Origin: Vitreimonas flagellata
Lineage (GTDB): Bacteria; Pseudomonadota; Alphaproteobacteria; Caulobacterales; Aquidulcibacteraceae
Direction: 5' to 3'
NCBI RefSeq assembly: GCF_004634425.1
Contig: NZ_SBJL01000002.1
Span: 248,001 to 312,000, forward strand
Length of the DNA stretch: 64,000 bases
Part shown: piece by piece, positions 52,406 to 62,031 of the stretch
Numbering within the stretch: position 1 is the stretch's first letter
Layout of the letters: each line of letters opens with the position of its first letter
Made by a program: the position numbers and the translations under genes
The notes under the pieces: model-generated
What the model was told of the DNA's origin: nothing
Databases searched by the model: none
Seen by the model: the letters and a program-made list of their open reading frames with translations, nothing else

Positions 52406-54055
52406 ATGGTTACCCGCTCCCTGGCGCTCGCCGCCGCGATCGGCGCGCTGGCGCCCATGGCCGGACACGCGCAGCAAGCGCTGCCGACGCCGATCGAGAC
52501 ACAAGCGCTGAGCGCGCTCGACGCATGGAGCGTCAGCGCGCTCGCGCGTGATCAAGGCGCGCTGCCGGCGAACCTCTGGGCGAATTCCGATCCCGAAGTG
52601 CTGGCGCTGGTGCTCGATCGCATGCCGGCTGTATATGAATCGCCGGCGACGCTGACGCTGGCGCGTCGTGTGCTCTTCTCCGGCGGCGACGCGCCGCGCG
52701 GCGATGCAAGTGCGGCCGCACGCGAACGCTTCGAAGCGCTGGGCAAAATGGGCGCGGCCGATGAGCTGGCGACAATGGCTGCAGGCGCAGGTGCGGCGCT
52801 GAGTGATGTGCAGATCGCGCAATATGCGGCGCAAGCCGAGCTCGCGCGCGGGCGCCGCGCCGAAGCCTGTGCACGCGGGCGCAACGCCAACGTCGGTGAA
52901 TCTCCGCCCGCCTTTCTGCTTCGCTTGCGCGCCTATTGCGCAGCGGTGACAGGCGATCGCGCCGCGGCTGACCTCGCGCTCGAATTTGCGCGCGCCGCGA
53001 ATGCGGAAGATGCCTGGTACACCGGCGCGATTGGCGCAGCCGGCGGCGCGCCCGGCGCACGCCCGCCTGCGGCGCGTTATGACAATTCGCTTGCGGCGCA
53101 ATTGTCGATCGCGGCGAACTTGCGCCCAGGGCCGAACCCGCTGGCGAATTCATCAGCGCTCGCGCTCGTCGCGCTCGCGCGCAACGCCAACGCGCCGCAG
53201 CCGCAACGCGCGCAAGCGGCCGCGCTCGCCTTCCGGCGTGGGGTAATCGGCGTGCAAGAAGCACGCACGATCCTAGGCGCCACACCGGCTGAGATCAATT
53301 CGGCGCTGCCGCCGATCGCGATTGCGCTGCGCCGCGTGACAGCCGTGAACACTGCGCCCGCGGTCGCCGCAGCGCCAGGTTCGGCAAGTCCTGCTTCACT
53401 GGAGGTCGGCGCCGCCATCGCCGAGGTGCTGCGCCAAGCCACCAATCCCGCGGATTTCAACGCCGCCGCACGCTTCTTCGCGCAAGATATCGCAGGCCTG
53501 CAAAGCGCGCCGGATCAAGCGTCCGCGGTGCTGTTTGCGCGCGCCGCTGTCGCCTCCGGCGATCGTCAAGTGGCGCAGCGTTTGATCCAAAGCGCACGCC
53601 AAGCCGGCGCGGCAGAAGCCGTGTTGGCCCCGCTCGATGCCGCGATGGCCGCACTCGCGGGCGCACGCGGTGAGCAAGCGACGGTCGCGATGCAGCGCCG
53701 CATCGATGCGGCGGGCACGGCCCAGGCCCGCGCGGCTGCGCGCGATGTTGCGATCCTCGCCGCGCTTGGCGCGCCAGCGGACGGCAGCGTGCAGCGCTTC
53801 ATCCTCGCCAACGCGCCACAAGGCGGCGCGCGCGCGGATGCTGGCGCGTTAGTGGCGCTGGGTTCTGCGGTTGAGCGCCGCGCTGTCGGTGAAGGCGCCC
53901 TGCTCGCGGTCGCGGCTGCCGGCGAAGGCGGCCCAGCGCGACTCGATGCCGATTCCGTAGCGCAGATCATTCGCGCATTGCGGACGCTGGGCCTGGACCA
54001 AGACGCGCGCCAGATCGCGGCGGAGGCGATCCTGGCGGGCGCACCCGCGAGCTAA
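52406..54055 (+). CDS. Large secreted Ala-rich protein, unknown
   Basis: A 549-residue protein with a signal peptide (GALAPMAGHAQ). The mature part is extremely Ala-rich and helical with repeating short motifs (ARGRRAEACARG, ALGKMGAADELA), suggesting an array of TPR- or HEAT-like helical pairs. No enzyme motif is seen. AAGGA lies upstream. It is in a possible operon with the preceding TM protein. It is probably a periplasmic scaffold; this is inference. Confidence 0.75.
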   Translation: MVTRSLALAAAIGALAPMAGHAQQALPTPIETQALSALDAWSVSALARDQGALPANLWANSDPEVLALVLDRMPAVYESPATLTLARRVLFSGGDAPRGDASAAARERFEALGKMGAADELATMAAGAGAALSDVQIAQYAAQAELARGRRAEACARGRNANVGESPPAFLLRLRAYCAAVTGDRAAADLALEFARAANAEDAWYTGAIGAAGGAPGARPPAARYDNSLAAQLSIAANLRPGPNPLANSSALALVALARNANAPQPQRAQAAALAFRRGVIGVQEARTILGATPAEINSALPPIAIALRRVTAVNTAPAVAAAPGSASPASLEVGAAIAEVLRQATNPADFNAAARFFAQDIAGLQSAPDQASAVLFARAAVASGDRQVAQRLIQSARQAGAAEAVLAPLDAAMAALAGARGEQATVAMQRRIDAAGTAQARAAARDVAILAALGAPADGSVQRFILANAPQGGARADAGALVALGSAVERRAVGEGALLAVAAAGEGGPARLDADSVAQIIRALRTLGLDQDARQIAAEAILAGAPAS

Positions 54056-54104
54056 ACTGATCGAGATCAATTCCAGCGCGCGCGCATGACCCGATAGTGC
54101 GGGC

Positions 54105-54488
54105 ATGGACGCTCGAACGACGCCTTACGATTTGATCGGCGGCGCGCCCGCCGTGCGGCGCTTGGCCGAGCGCTTCTACGCCATCATGGCCGAAGCGCCG
54201 GAAGCGGCGGCCGTGCGCGCGATGCATGGCGAGGATTTAGGCCCCATAGTCGGCAAACTGGCCGGCTTCTTGAGCGGTTGGATGGGCGGGCCGCGCGATT
54301 ATTTTACGCGCGAAGATCGGCCATGCGTCATGAGCCTGCACCGCGCGTTGCCCATCACAACGCGTGAGCGCGATGAATGGCTTTGGTGCATGCAACGCGC
54401 GCTCGTTGAGACCGGAATCTCCGACGAAGCGCGCGCGGCGCTGGAACCAGCGTTCGCACGCATCGCCGAAGCGATGCGCACGCGCTAG
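54105..54488 (+). CDS. Group II truncated hemoglobin
   Basis: A 127-residue globin-like protein. It has the short globin N-terminus (YDLIGGAPAVRRLAERFYAIM), CMSLHRALPI-like segment with the proximal His (SLHRALPI) and the group II Trp in DEWLWCMQRAL. It binds heme and probably oxygen, NO or peroxide. It is followed by a convergent stress-type flavin oxidase. Confidence 0.85.
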   Translation: MDARTTPYDLIGGAPAVRRLAERFYAIMAEAPEAAAVRAMHGEDLGPIVGKLAGFLSGWMGGPRDYFTREDRPCVMSLHRALPITTRERDEWLWCMQRALVETGISDEARAALEPAFARIAEAMRTR

Positions 54489-54492
54489 GCGG

Positions 54493-54996
54493 CTAGGCGC
54501 GCGGGCCGCCGCGCAGATCGACGTCTGCTGTCTTGTCAGCATATTCCTTCTCGGGGTCCGCGCCCAACAGGAGTTTCACGCCAGCAAATAGGCTGTTCTC
54601 GTTCAACCACACTTGCGCGTGTTCTGGATCGAAGCGGATGAGCTGCAGTTTCGGATCGTCCTTGCCGCCTTCGTACCAAGCGGCGACGTATGGGTTCCAC
54701 AGGCGCTCGATCATCGTGCGATTGTTGTCGAGCGTGAGTTCGCCTTCAATACAGGCGAAGAGATCGTGGCCCTTGGACACGAATTGCGCCATGCCGCGCT
54801 GACCGGCGCCTATGGCTTGCACCAAAAGCGTATCCTTGGAACTGAAGATCCAGAGCGGGCTCGATGGGTTTTCGCCGTCCAGCTGCGCTGTCATCGGCTG
54901 CGAATGCTCGCGTGAGCCGGCGATTCCCAGCATCAGCGTGCGATCGGATTTGAGGGCTTTCCAGAATTTCTCGCGGATGTCGGCTTCGGTACTCAT
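54493..54996 (-). CDS. Pyridoxamine-phosphate-oxidase-like general stress protein
   Basis: A 167-residue split-barrel protein of the general stress protein 26 type: LMLGIAGSREHSQPMTAQLD, WIFSSKDTLL, VAAWYEGGKDDPKLQLIRFDPEHAQVW. It binds FMN or F420-like cofactor, but the catalytic role is not known. It converges with the globin gene with a 4-base gap. Confidence 0.85.
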   Translation of the reverse strand: MSTEADIREKFWKALKSDRTLMLGIAGSREHSQPMTAQLDGENPSSPLWIFSSKDTLLVQAIGAGQRGMAQFVSKGHDLFACIEGELTLDNNRTMIERLWNPYVAAWYEGGKDDPKLQLIRFDPEHAQVWLNENSLFAGVKLLLGADPEKEYADKTADVDLRGGPRA

Positions 54997-55075
54997 GAGG
55001 CGTGCTCCCTTTCGTCTTGCGAACGGGCGGAGGCCGTGAATGTTCCGAGAACGATTGGTCTGTTAGGCTGCGCCC

Positions 55076-55996
55076 ATGAGCGATTCCGCTTTGATCGAAG
55101 CGTTTCTGGAAATGCTCTCCGCTGAGCGCGGGGCGCGGGCGAACACGCTCGACGCTTATGCGCGCGATCTGGAGGATGCGCGCGCGCATGTGCGCGGCAC
55201 GTTGCTCGGCGCGGATGCAGAAGCGATTGAAGCTTATGTCGCGGGGCTGGCGCAGCGCGGCATGGCGGCGGCGACGATGCGGCGGCGGATATCGGCGCTG
55301 CGCCAATTCTATCGCTTCTTGCTGCAAGAAAACACGCGCGGCGATGATCCGACCTCGCGGCTCGATGCGCCGAAGCGCTCCAAGGCGTTGCCGAAGACGC
55401 TCTCGGTTGAAGAGATCGAGCGCTTGATCGATGCCGCCGAGAGCGCGCGCGACAAAGCGCTGATCGAATTGCTTTACGGCGCGGGCTTGCGTGTGAGCGA
55501 GTTGGTGTCGCTGCCGCTGCGCGCCGCGCCCAAGCCCGGCCAAGAGCACATGGTGGTCGAGGGCAAGGGCGGCAAAGAGCGCTTGGTGGTGCTGGGACGC
55601 CCTGCGCAAGCGGCGTTGGCGCTGCACATGGAGACGCGCGAGGCGGCGTTGCCGAAGCTTGAGGCGCAGCGCGATAAGGCCAAACGCTGGCTGTTCCCTT
55701 CGATGAGCGCCGCTGATGGCAAGATGACGCGCCGGCGCGTGGCGCAAATTCTGGAAGCAGCGGCGGTGAAAGCCGGCATCAGTCCGTCGCGCGTTTCGCC
55801 ACACGTGCTGCGACACGCCTTTGCGACGCATTTGGTTGAAGGCGGCGCCGATCTGCGTACGGTGCAGACTTTGTTGGGCCACGCCGACATCGCAACGACG
55901 CAGATTTACACGCACGTCGCCGAAGGCCGCTTAAAGACGTTGGTGGAAACCAAGCACCCGCTGTCGCGCAAGGTCGAGCACGACGATGACGAATAA
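55076..55996 (+). CDS. xerD: Tyrosine recombinase XerD
   Basis: A 306-residue tyrosine recombinase. An N-terminal SAM-like core-binding domain (FLEMLSAERGARANTLDAYARDL) is followed by the catalytic domain with Arg in YGAGLRVSELVSL, Lys in VEGKGGKERLV, HxxR in HVLRHAFATHL, His in LGHADIATTQIY and nucleophile Tyr in QIYTHV. The length and the motifs are those of XerD, which resolves chromosome dimers with XerC at dif. No dif site was recognised. Confidence 0.93.
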   Translation: MSDSALIEAFLEMLSAERGARANTLDAYARDLEDARAHVRGTLLGADAEAIEAYVAGLAQRGMAAATMRRRISALRQFYRFLLQENTRGDDPTSRLDAPKRSKALPKTLSVEEIERLIDAAESARDKALIELLYGAGLRVSELVSLPLRAAPKPGQEHMVVEGKGGKERLVVLGRPAQAALALHMETREAALPKLEAQRDKAKRWLFPSMSAADGKMTRRRVAQILEAAAVKAGISPSRVSPHVLRHAFATHLVEGGADLRTVQTLLGHADIATTQIYTHVAEGRLKTLVETKHPLSRKVEHDDDE

Positions 55997-56005
55997 GGAT
56001 CACGC

Positions 56006-56380
56006 ATGAGCATGAACGCCCCACCACAGCCGCAACCAGGACGCACCGCGGCGCTGGCGGTTTATGGATTCTATCTGCTTTCGATCCCGAGTGCGGCTGT
56101 GTTTGCGCTCGTCGGCGTGATCCTCGCGCTCGTGAGCCGCGATGGCGCGAGCCCGTTCGCGCGCTCGCATTTGGACGATCAGATCCGCATCTGGATGATC
56201 GCGTTTTGGTGGTCGGTGGGGCTGCTTCTGCTGGCGCTGATCGGCTGGATTTTGAGCGTGGTGCTGATCGGGTTCCTTCTCATCTGGCTCGCTGGGCTCC
56301 TCGGGCTTGCGGTCTATATCTGGTTCACGATCAAGAGCTTCTTGGGTCTTTTGGCGCTTCTCGACAATCGTATGCGCTAA
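56006..56380 (+). CDS. DUF4870-like membrane protein
   Basis: A 124-residue protein: a Pro/Gln-rich N-terminus, then three or four TM helices (LAVYGFYLLSIPSAAVFALVG and following), with SHLDDQIRIW between. AAGGAT lies upstream of ATG 56006. DUF4870-type proteins have no known role. It starts 9 bases after xerD, so the two may be co-transcribed. Confidence 0.75.
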   Translation: MSMNAPPQPQPGRTAALAVYGFYLLSIPSAAVFALVGVILALVSRDGASPFARSHLDDQIRIWMIAFWWSVGLLLLALIGWILSVVLIGFLLIWLAGLLGLAVYIWFTIKSFLGLLALLDNRMR

Positions 56381-56482
56381 TCACACGCACGTGAGCGCCT
56401 TGATCCTTACGCATTGGTAGTGTGTCTTAGGACCACGAGGGGCGCGGGTGAGCCAACCCGCGGGCAGCAGGCGAGAGTTGAG

Positions 56483-57313
56483 ATGAAGCGATTTCTGATG
56501 GCGGCGGCGCTGTTCATGACGGCAGCAACGCCAGCGATGGCCTACACCGCATATCTGAAGCCGAACCAATTTTGGTCAGACGGCGGCGAAGTTCAGGTGC
56601 AAGCTTCCTACGCCAACCAATTCTTCACGCCTGCTGTGGCGCTGCCCGCCAACGTCACCGTGCTCGATCCCGATGGGAACTCGGTGCTGCCGGATCGCGT
56701 GGCTGTGGATTCCACCGCGACGAATTTGGTGACGAGCCTTGGCCGTTTCGGCACGTATCGGATTTCGACCGGTGAAATTCTTGGCCCCGTTTCCACCGTT
56801 GTTGGCGTTGACGGCGGCTGGCGTCCGCAGATCGCTGGTGAAGTGCTGCCGGAGGGCGCCCCGACCGCGACACTGCAAACCGTGACGGTGTCCGACCTTT
56901 ATCTCTCGCACAGCCGCACCACGCGCGGCCCTGTCGATCGCACGATCGGCCGTCTGGCGATCAAGCCGATCACGCACCCGAACCAAGTTGTCGCCGCGAC
57001 GGGCTTCCAAGTCGAAGTGTTGTTCGACGGCGCGCCGCTCGCGAACAGCGCCATCGTGCTCTACGCCAATGGCGACATGGACAATGATCTCGACACGTTC
57101 GTGCCGACCGACGTCGCCGGCCGCGCCACGATCCCGCTGCCCGCGCCCGGAACCTATGTGATCGCCGCACGCCATCGCGCCGATGCGCCTGCGGGGGCCG
57201 CGGCATCAGTGCAGAGCTACACGACGACGCTGACCTTCGAGGCGATGGCCGCCCCGCACGCCGAAACCGCGCCGCCGCCGGAAGACAATCGCCGCCGTCG
57301 CCGCCGCAACTAA
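56483..57313 (+). CDS. DUF4198 periplasmic protein (NikM-like)
   Basis: A 276-residue protein with a signal peptide cleaved near TPAMA-YTAYL. The first residues after it, and the beta-sandwich pattern (WSDGGEVQVQASYANQFFTP, FDGAPLANSAIVLYANGDMD), fit DUF4198, a family of periplasmic proteins linked to nickel or cobalt uptake. The C-terminal end is an Arg-rich tail (RRRRRN). ATG 56483 gives the signal peptide; upstream starts do not. No transporter genes are adjacent. Confidence 0.8.
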   Translation: MKRFLMAAALFMTAATPAMAYTAYLKPNQFWSDGGEVQVQASYANQFFTPAVALPANVTVLDPDGNSVLPDRVAVDSTATNLVTSLGRFGTYRISTGEILGPVSTVVGVDGGWRPQIAGEVLPEGAPTATLQTVTVSDLYLSHSRTTRGPVDRTIGRLAIKPITHPNQVVAATGFQVEVLFDGAPLANSAIVLYANGDMDNDLDTFVPTDVAGRATIPLPAPGTYVIAARHRADAPAGAAASVQSYTTTLTFEAMAAPHAETAPPPEDNRRRRRRN

Positions 57314-57321
57314 CAAATCAC

Positions 57322-57349
57322 AAGTAACAGATATTGACTATTGTTACTT
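57322..57349. promoter_or_regulatory. Inverted repeat operator AAGTAACA-N12-TGTTACTT
   Basis: Eight-base perfect arms (57322-57329 and 57342-57349) overlap the -35 TTGACT (57334-57339) of a promoter whose -10 is TAGCTA (57357-57362, 17-base spacer). This is a strong repressor-site layout for the aldo/keto reductase gene. Confidence 0.6.
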
Positions 57350-57358
57350 CGAGGCGTA

Positions 57359-57383
57359 GCTAGGCTCCCAGAAGGAGCCTAGC
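57359..57383 (+). promoter_or_regulatory. Dyad enclosing the ribosome-binding site of the aldo/keto reductase gene
   Basis: GCTAGGCTCC (57359-57368), loop CAGAA, GGAGCCTAGC (57374-57383), directly before ATG 57385. The right arm contains the AAGGAG site. If transcribed it would hide the ribosome-binding site; with a start near 57369 only the right arm would be in the RNA, and the dyad would act as DNA. Confidence 0.5.
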
Positions 57384-57384
57384 C

Positions 57385-58374
<990 letters not shown>

Positions 58375-58381
58375 CTACCTT

Positions 58382-58471
58382 CGGACCGCCGGCTTGCAGC
58401 CGGCGCTCTGTTTCAATTTTTCCCATGCGGACCGAATGAAACAGCGTTGCCGGCTGGAAGCCGGCGGTCCG
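58382..58471. repeat. Inverted REP pair (BIME-like)
   Basis: Copy A (58382-58415) reads CGGACC-GCCGGC-TTGCA-GCCGGC...GTTTCA; copy B (58437-58471) is its near-perfect inverse (TGAAAC ... GCCGGCGGTCCG). A third copy is at 31443. It lies between the reductase and TetR genes. Confidence 0.7.
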
Positions 58472-58489
58472 ATGTGGCGTAAGGGTGTC

Positions 58490-59074
58490 GTGACGAACGA
58501 TTCAATCCGCGACCGCATTCTCGACGCGACCGTCGATGTGTTGCGACGCCATGGCCCGGCCAAAACCGGCGTCGTGGACGTCGCGCGCGCGCTCGATATG
58601 AGCCATTCCAACGTCTATAAGCATTTCGCCTCGAAAAGCGCCCTGCTCGACGCCGTCGCTGAGCGCTGGCTCGCACAGGTGATGGCGCCGCTGACGAAGA
58701 TCACCGCCGACAAAAAAACGCCGGCGCCGAAGCGTTTGAAAGCGTGGCTGCGCGGGCTTGCCGAAGTGAAGCGCAAGAAGGTGCTGGACGACCCGGAATT
58801 GTTCGCCGTGTACGGCACGATCACGGCCAGCGCACATGAGGTCGTCGCGCGACACATTGCGCATCTGCGCGAAGAGGTCGCCGAGATTTTGAGCGACGGC
58901 GTGCGCGAAGGCGCGTGGCGCGTGAAGGATGCGGGGAAGACGGCCGAGTTGATCCTGGGCGCGACGACACGATTTCACCACCCGGCGATGGTGCAGCTTG
59001 ATGGTGGCAAGAGCGATCCGCGCGATCTGGATGCGTTGGTGGATGTTTTGATCGCCGGCCTGACGGCCGACTAG
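58490..59074 (+). CDS. TetR/AcrR family regulator
   Basis: A 194-residue regulator. The HTH is GVVDVARALDMSHSNVYKHF, followed by SKSALLDAVAERW. GTG 58490 with AAGGG is preferred because an ATG at 58472 lies against the REP element; both are possible. It probably acts on one of its neighbours; its operator may be the inverted repeat at 57322. The SDR gene comes 14 bases after. Confidence 0.85.
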   Translation: MTNDSIRDRILDATVDVLRRHGPAKTGVVDVARALDMSHSNVYKHFASKSALLDAVAERWLAQVMAPLTKITADKKTPAPKRLKAWLRGLAEVKRKKVLDDPELFAVYGTITASAHEVVARHIAHLREEVAEILSDGVREGAWRVKDAGKTAELILGATTRFHHPAMVQLDGGKSDPRDLDALVDVLIAGLTAD

Positions 59075-59088
59075 CGAGGTTTGAGATC

Positions 59089-59751
59089 ATGGGCAGCATT
59101 GTTATCACCGGCGCGAACCGCGGCATTGGCTTGGAGCTGTGTAATCAGCTGAAAGCGCGCGGCGCTGACGTGATTGCCGTGTGCCGCAAGTCTTCGCCTG
59201 AGCTTGATGCGCTCGGCGTGCGCGTCGAGGCTAGCATTGATGTCGCGGATGCTGCTGCGGCTGGCGAACTCGCGAAGCGGCTTGCGGGCGTTGAGATTGA
59301 TACGCTGATCAACAATGCCGGCATTCTGCGCGGCGAAAGCCTCGACGGAATGAGCTTCGAGAGCGTCGCGCAACAGCTTGAAGTGAACGCGGTGGCGCCA
59401 TTGCGCGTCACGGCGGCGCTGCTGCCGCTGCTGCGCAAAGGCAGCAAGGTCGTGATCACGACCAGCCGCATGGGCTCGATGGCCGATAATGGCTCAGGCG
59501 GCTATTACGGCTATCGCATGTCGAAAGCAGCCGTGAATGCGGCAGGCGTTTCGCTCGCAAACGATCTCAAGGGCCGCGGCATCGCGGTGGCGCTGATCCA
59601 TCCCGGCATGGTGGCGACGGAGATGACCGGCGGTCACGGCATCCCTGCGGAAGACTCCGTGCGCGGCTATCTCGCGCGGATCGACGAAGTCTCGCTCGAA
59701 AACACCGGCCGCTTCTGGCACGCGACGACGGGCGAAACGCTGCCGTGGTGA
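59089..59751 (+). CDS. Short-chain dehydrogenase/reductase
   Basis: A 220-residue SDR. The NAD(P) motif is TGANRGIGLEL, and catalytic YGYRMSKAAVN gives Tyr and Lys. NNAG is present as INNAGILRGE. The Ser is in VITTSRMGS. The short length is typical of C-factor-like SDRs. It is likely co-transcribed with the TetR gene. Confidence 0.9.
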   Translation: MGSIVITGANRGIGLELCNQLKARGADVIAVCRKSSPELDALGVRVEASIDVADAAAAGELAKRLAGVEIDTLINNAGILRGESLDGMSFESVAQQLEVNAVAPLRVTAALLPLLRKGSKVVITTSRMGSMADNGSGGYYGYRMSKAAVNAAGVSLANDLKGRGIAVALIHPGMVATEMTGGHGIPAEDSVRGYLARIDEVSLENTGRFWHATTGETLPW

Positions 59752-59752
59752 G

Positions 59753-60310
59753 CTAGATCGCCTTCCACTGATGCAGCGCGGCGCGGGTTTCTGTGAAGCA
59801 CCAATAATGGCCCTGATGCGGCTGGTCGAAGCGGCGATTGATCGGCGAGCGCAGATGCGCGCACATCAGCAATGTGCCGACGCCGCCATGCGCGATGATC
59901 GCCACATTGCCGTTCGGTGACGCAGCGATCACGCGATCGACAGCGCCGATGATGCGGCCTTGCGCATCAACCGCACGCTCCCAACCGCGAATGCTCTCAT
60001 TCGGATGGGCGAAGAATTGGTCTGCCGTCGCCTCGAACTCGGGCGGCGGCAGGAAGCCGGTGGCGCTGCGATCGTTCTCGTGCAGCTCTTCTTCGATCTG
60101 CACCGGCAGCTTGAGCCGCGCGGCTAGAATGTTAGCGCTTTCGATCGCTTTGGTTTCGCCGCTCGACCAAATGTGCGCCACATCATCCAGCACGCCGCGC
60201 GCAGCGAATTTTGTCATCCGCGCGACACCCTTCTCAGAAAGACTCCAGCGCGGCACGGGCCGCGCTGGGTCAACCTGAACTTCAGGGTGCGTGATAAAAT
60301 AGATCTTCAT
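59753..60310 (-). CDS. Histidine-phosphatase-fold protein with altered motif
   Basis: A 185-residue protein with the phosphoglycerate-mutase fold. The usual RHG at the start is THP (FITHPEVQVDP), keeping the His but not the Arg; the second Arg position reads SSGETKAIESA with Lys. The C-terminal His is in IIAHGGVG. Loss of the first Arg may weaken phosphate binding. The pattern may be a distinct subfamily. It converges with the SDR gene. Confidence 0.75.
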   Translation of the reverse strand: MKIYFITHPEVQVDPARPVPRWSLSEKGVARMTKFAARGVLDDVAHIWSSGETKAIESANILAARLKLPVQIEEELHENDRSATGFLPPPEFEATADQFFAHPNESIRGWERAVDAQGRIIGAVDRVIAASPNGNVAIIAHGGVGTLLMCAHLRSPINRRFDQPHQGHYWCFTETRAALHQWKAI

Positions 60311-60326
60311 CGAAGCCGCGCGCGCC

Positions 60327-61451
60327 TTAGCGCGACGGGTCGATCAGATATTTCTCGCCGGTCGCCTTCTTCGAATACGCCAGCAGCGTTTCGGGATCGA
60401 GCGCTTCGATGAGCGAGATCGTCTTGGTGTAATGGCTGGCGAACGTGGTCTTCAATTCGGCGAGCACGCGCTGGCGCAGACGATTGGCCTCGGCCATGCC
60501 AATTTTTTGCAGGAAGTACGTGAGCAGGAAGCCGCTCGCGCCCCAGGCCATGCCGACGCCGGAGCCGATTTCGGTCGGGCGGATATCGAGGCGGCCATAG
60601 ATATAGACTTGCTTGTGCACGGCTGAGCCATAGCGGCTGTAAGCGCCCGGCTTGGAATTCTGCGCGATCTCCATCGCAGTCAGGATTTGGCCGGCAAGCT
60701 TGCCCCCGCCGATGGCGTCGAATGCGAGCGTGGCGTCGGTTTCCTTGAGCGCCGCGACAAGCTCATTCATGAAATTCGGCGAGGTGGAGTTCACCACGTA
60801 TTTGGCGCCGATGTCGCGCAAGATGCGCTCTTGCTCTTCGCTGCGCACGATGTTCACCAGCGGCACACCATCCTTGATGCAAATCTTGTTGAGCATCTGG
60901 CCAAGGTTCGACGCAGCGGCGGTGTGGACGAGCGCTTTATGACCTTCGAGGCGGAGCGTCTCGACCATCGAGAGCGCGGTCAGCGGATTGACGAAACAGG
61001 AGGCGCCTTCCACCGCGCTCGTCCCTTCCGGCAGCGGCAGCACTTCGATGGCTTTGATCTTGCGATATTGCGCGTACATCGCGCCGCCAACCATCGCGAC
61101 CGTCTTGCCCAGCAAAGCTTGCGCATTGGCGCCAGCTTTCACGACCACGCCCGCGCCTTCATTGCCGATCGGCAGCGATTGATCGAAACGCGCGGCAAGC
61201 ATCTTGATTGCGACTTCGGGAATTTGGGCGGTGAGCACGATGTTCTCGCCCGAACCGCTGGCTTGCAACGTGGAGAGATCAGCGGGGCCGGTGAGCAGAC
61301 CGAGGTCTGAGGGATTGATCGGGGCGGCCTGCACCTGGACAACCACTTCATCCGGACCAGGCTCCGGCGCCGGCACGCGCACGAGCGAGAGTTCAAGCTG
61401 ACCGTTGGGCTTCGCCAAGGTCCGCATTTCAAGACCGGATTCGTGCGCCAT
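60327..61451 (-). CDS. Medium-chain zinc-type dehydrogenase/quinone reductase
   Basis: A 374-residue MDR protein. GNEGAGVVVKAG is the typical GHExxG region without His, and VHTAAASNLGQML is the nucleotide-binding motif (AxxxxG). The lack of structural zinc Cys residues favours a quinone reductase or enoyl reductase. It is divergent from the cupin gene; operator-like dyads lie between them. Confidence 0.85.
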   Translation of the reverse strand: MAHESGLEMRTLAKPNGQLELSLVRVPAPEPGPDEVVVQVQAAPINPSDLGLLTGPADLSTLQASGSGENIVLTAQIPEVAIKMLAARFDQSLPIGNEGAGVVVKAGANAQALLGKTVAMVGGAMYAQYRKIKAIEVLPLPEGTSAVEGASCFVNPLTALSMVETLRLEGHKALVHTAAASNLGQMLNKICIKDGVPLVNIVRSEEQERILRDIGAKYVVNSTSPNFMNELVAALKETDATLAFDAIGGGKLAGQILTAMEIAQNSKPGAYSRYGSAVHKQVYIYGRLDIRPTEIGSGVGMAWGASGFLLTYFLQKIGMAEANRLRQRVLAELKTTFASHYTKTISLIEALDPETLLAYSKKATGEKYLIDPSR

Positions 61452-61536
61452 CGGTGAGCTCCCTCTTCGTTAGTGTGAGGGCGACGTAGGCGCGTGGCGG
61501 CGACGGCGCAAGCGGCGCCCGCTGGAAACATAATGG

Positions 61537-61552
61537 TTGCACTTGGCTGCAA
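61537..61552. promoter_or_regulatory. TetR-type operator 1
   Basis: TTGCACTTGGCTGCAA, a near palindrome, matching operator 2 (61572) at most positions. It lies between the divergent dehydrogenase and cupin genes. Confidence 0.55.
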
Positions 61553-61571
61553 TGAATGCAACAAGGGTTCA

Positions 61572-61587
61572 CTGCACTTGCGTGCAG
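61572..61587. promoter_or_regulatory. TetR-type operator 2
   Basis: CTGCACTTGCGTGCAG, seven-base arms, centred 35 bp from operator 1. It covers the spacer of a promoter with TTCACT (61569) and TATAGA (61592), so binding should repress the cupin-tetR operon. Confidence 0.6.
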
Positions 61588-61611
61588 TCAATATAGACAG
61601 AGGAGGCCGGC

Positions 61612-62031
61612 ATGGCCGAAATCGCAGCTGAAACCAAGGAAAGCCATTTCATCCTCGGCGAAACGCTCACGCCGATGCTCACCAACGCGATGGGCTCCGC
61701 GATCGAAATATTCGACACGCGCGGCATCCCGGGCGGCGGGCCGCCGCCGCACAAGCACAAATGGGAAGAGATCTACGTTGTGCTTTCCGGCCGCATGGAT
61801 GTGTTCGTCGACGGCAAGACATTGCGCATCGGCCCCGGCGAGTTCGCGCATGTGCCGGCCGACACGCCGCACGGCTACACAACACTGGATGACACCCACT
61901 TCTTGACGATCGTGAGCAAGGGCAACGCGGCGAAATTCTATAAGGAAGTGGCGACCGTCGAGATGAACCCGCCAGACATTCCCGGCATCTTTCGTATTGG
62001 CGAAAAGCACGGGGTAACCTTCCTCGCATGA
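61612..62031 (+). CDS. Cupin-domain protein
   Basis: A 139-residue single cupin. Motif 1 is PPPHKHKWEEIYVVLSGRMD (His, His, Glu ligands), and motif 2 is HVPADTPHGY with the last His. It binds a metal and may be an oxygenase, isomerase or sensor. AGGAGG lies upstream. It overlaps the TetR gene by four bases (ATGA). Confidence 0.88.
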   Translation: MAEIAAETKESHFILGETLTPMLTNAMGSAIEIFDTRGIPGGGPPPHKHKWEEIYVVLSGRMDVFVDGKTLRIGPGEFAHVPADTPHGYTTLDDTHFLTIVSKGNAAKFYKEVATVEMNPPDIPGIFRIGEKHGVTFLA

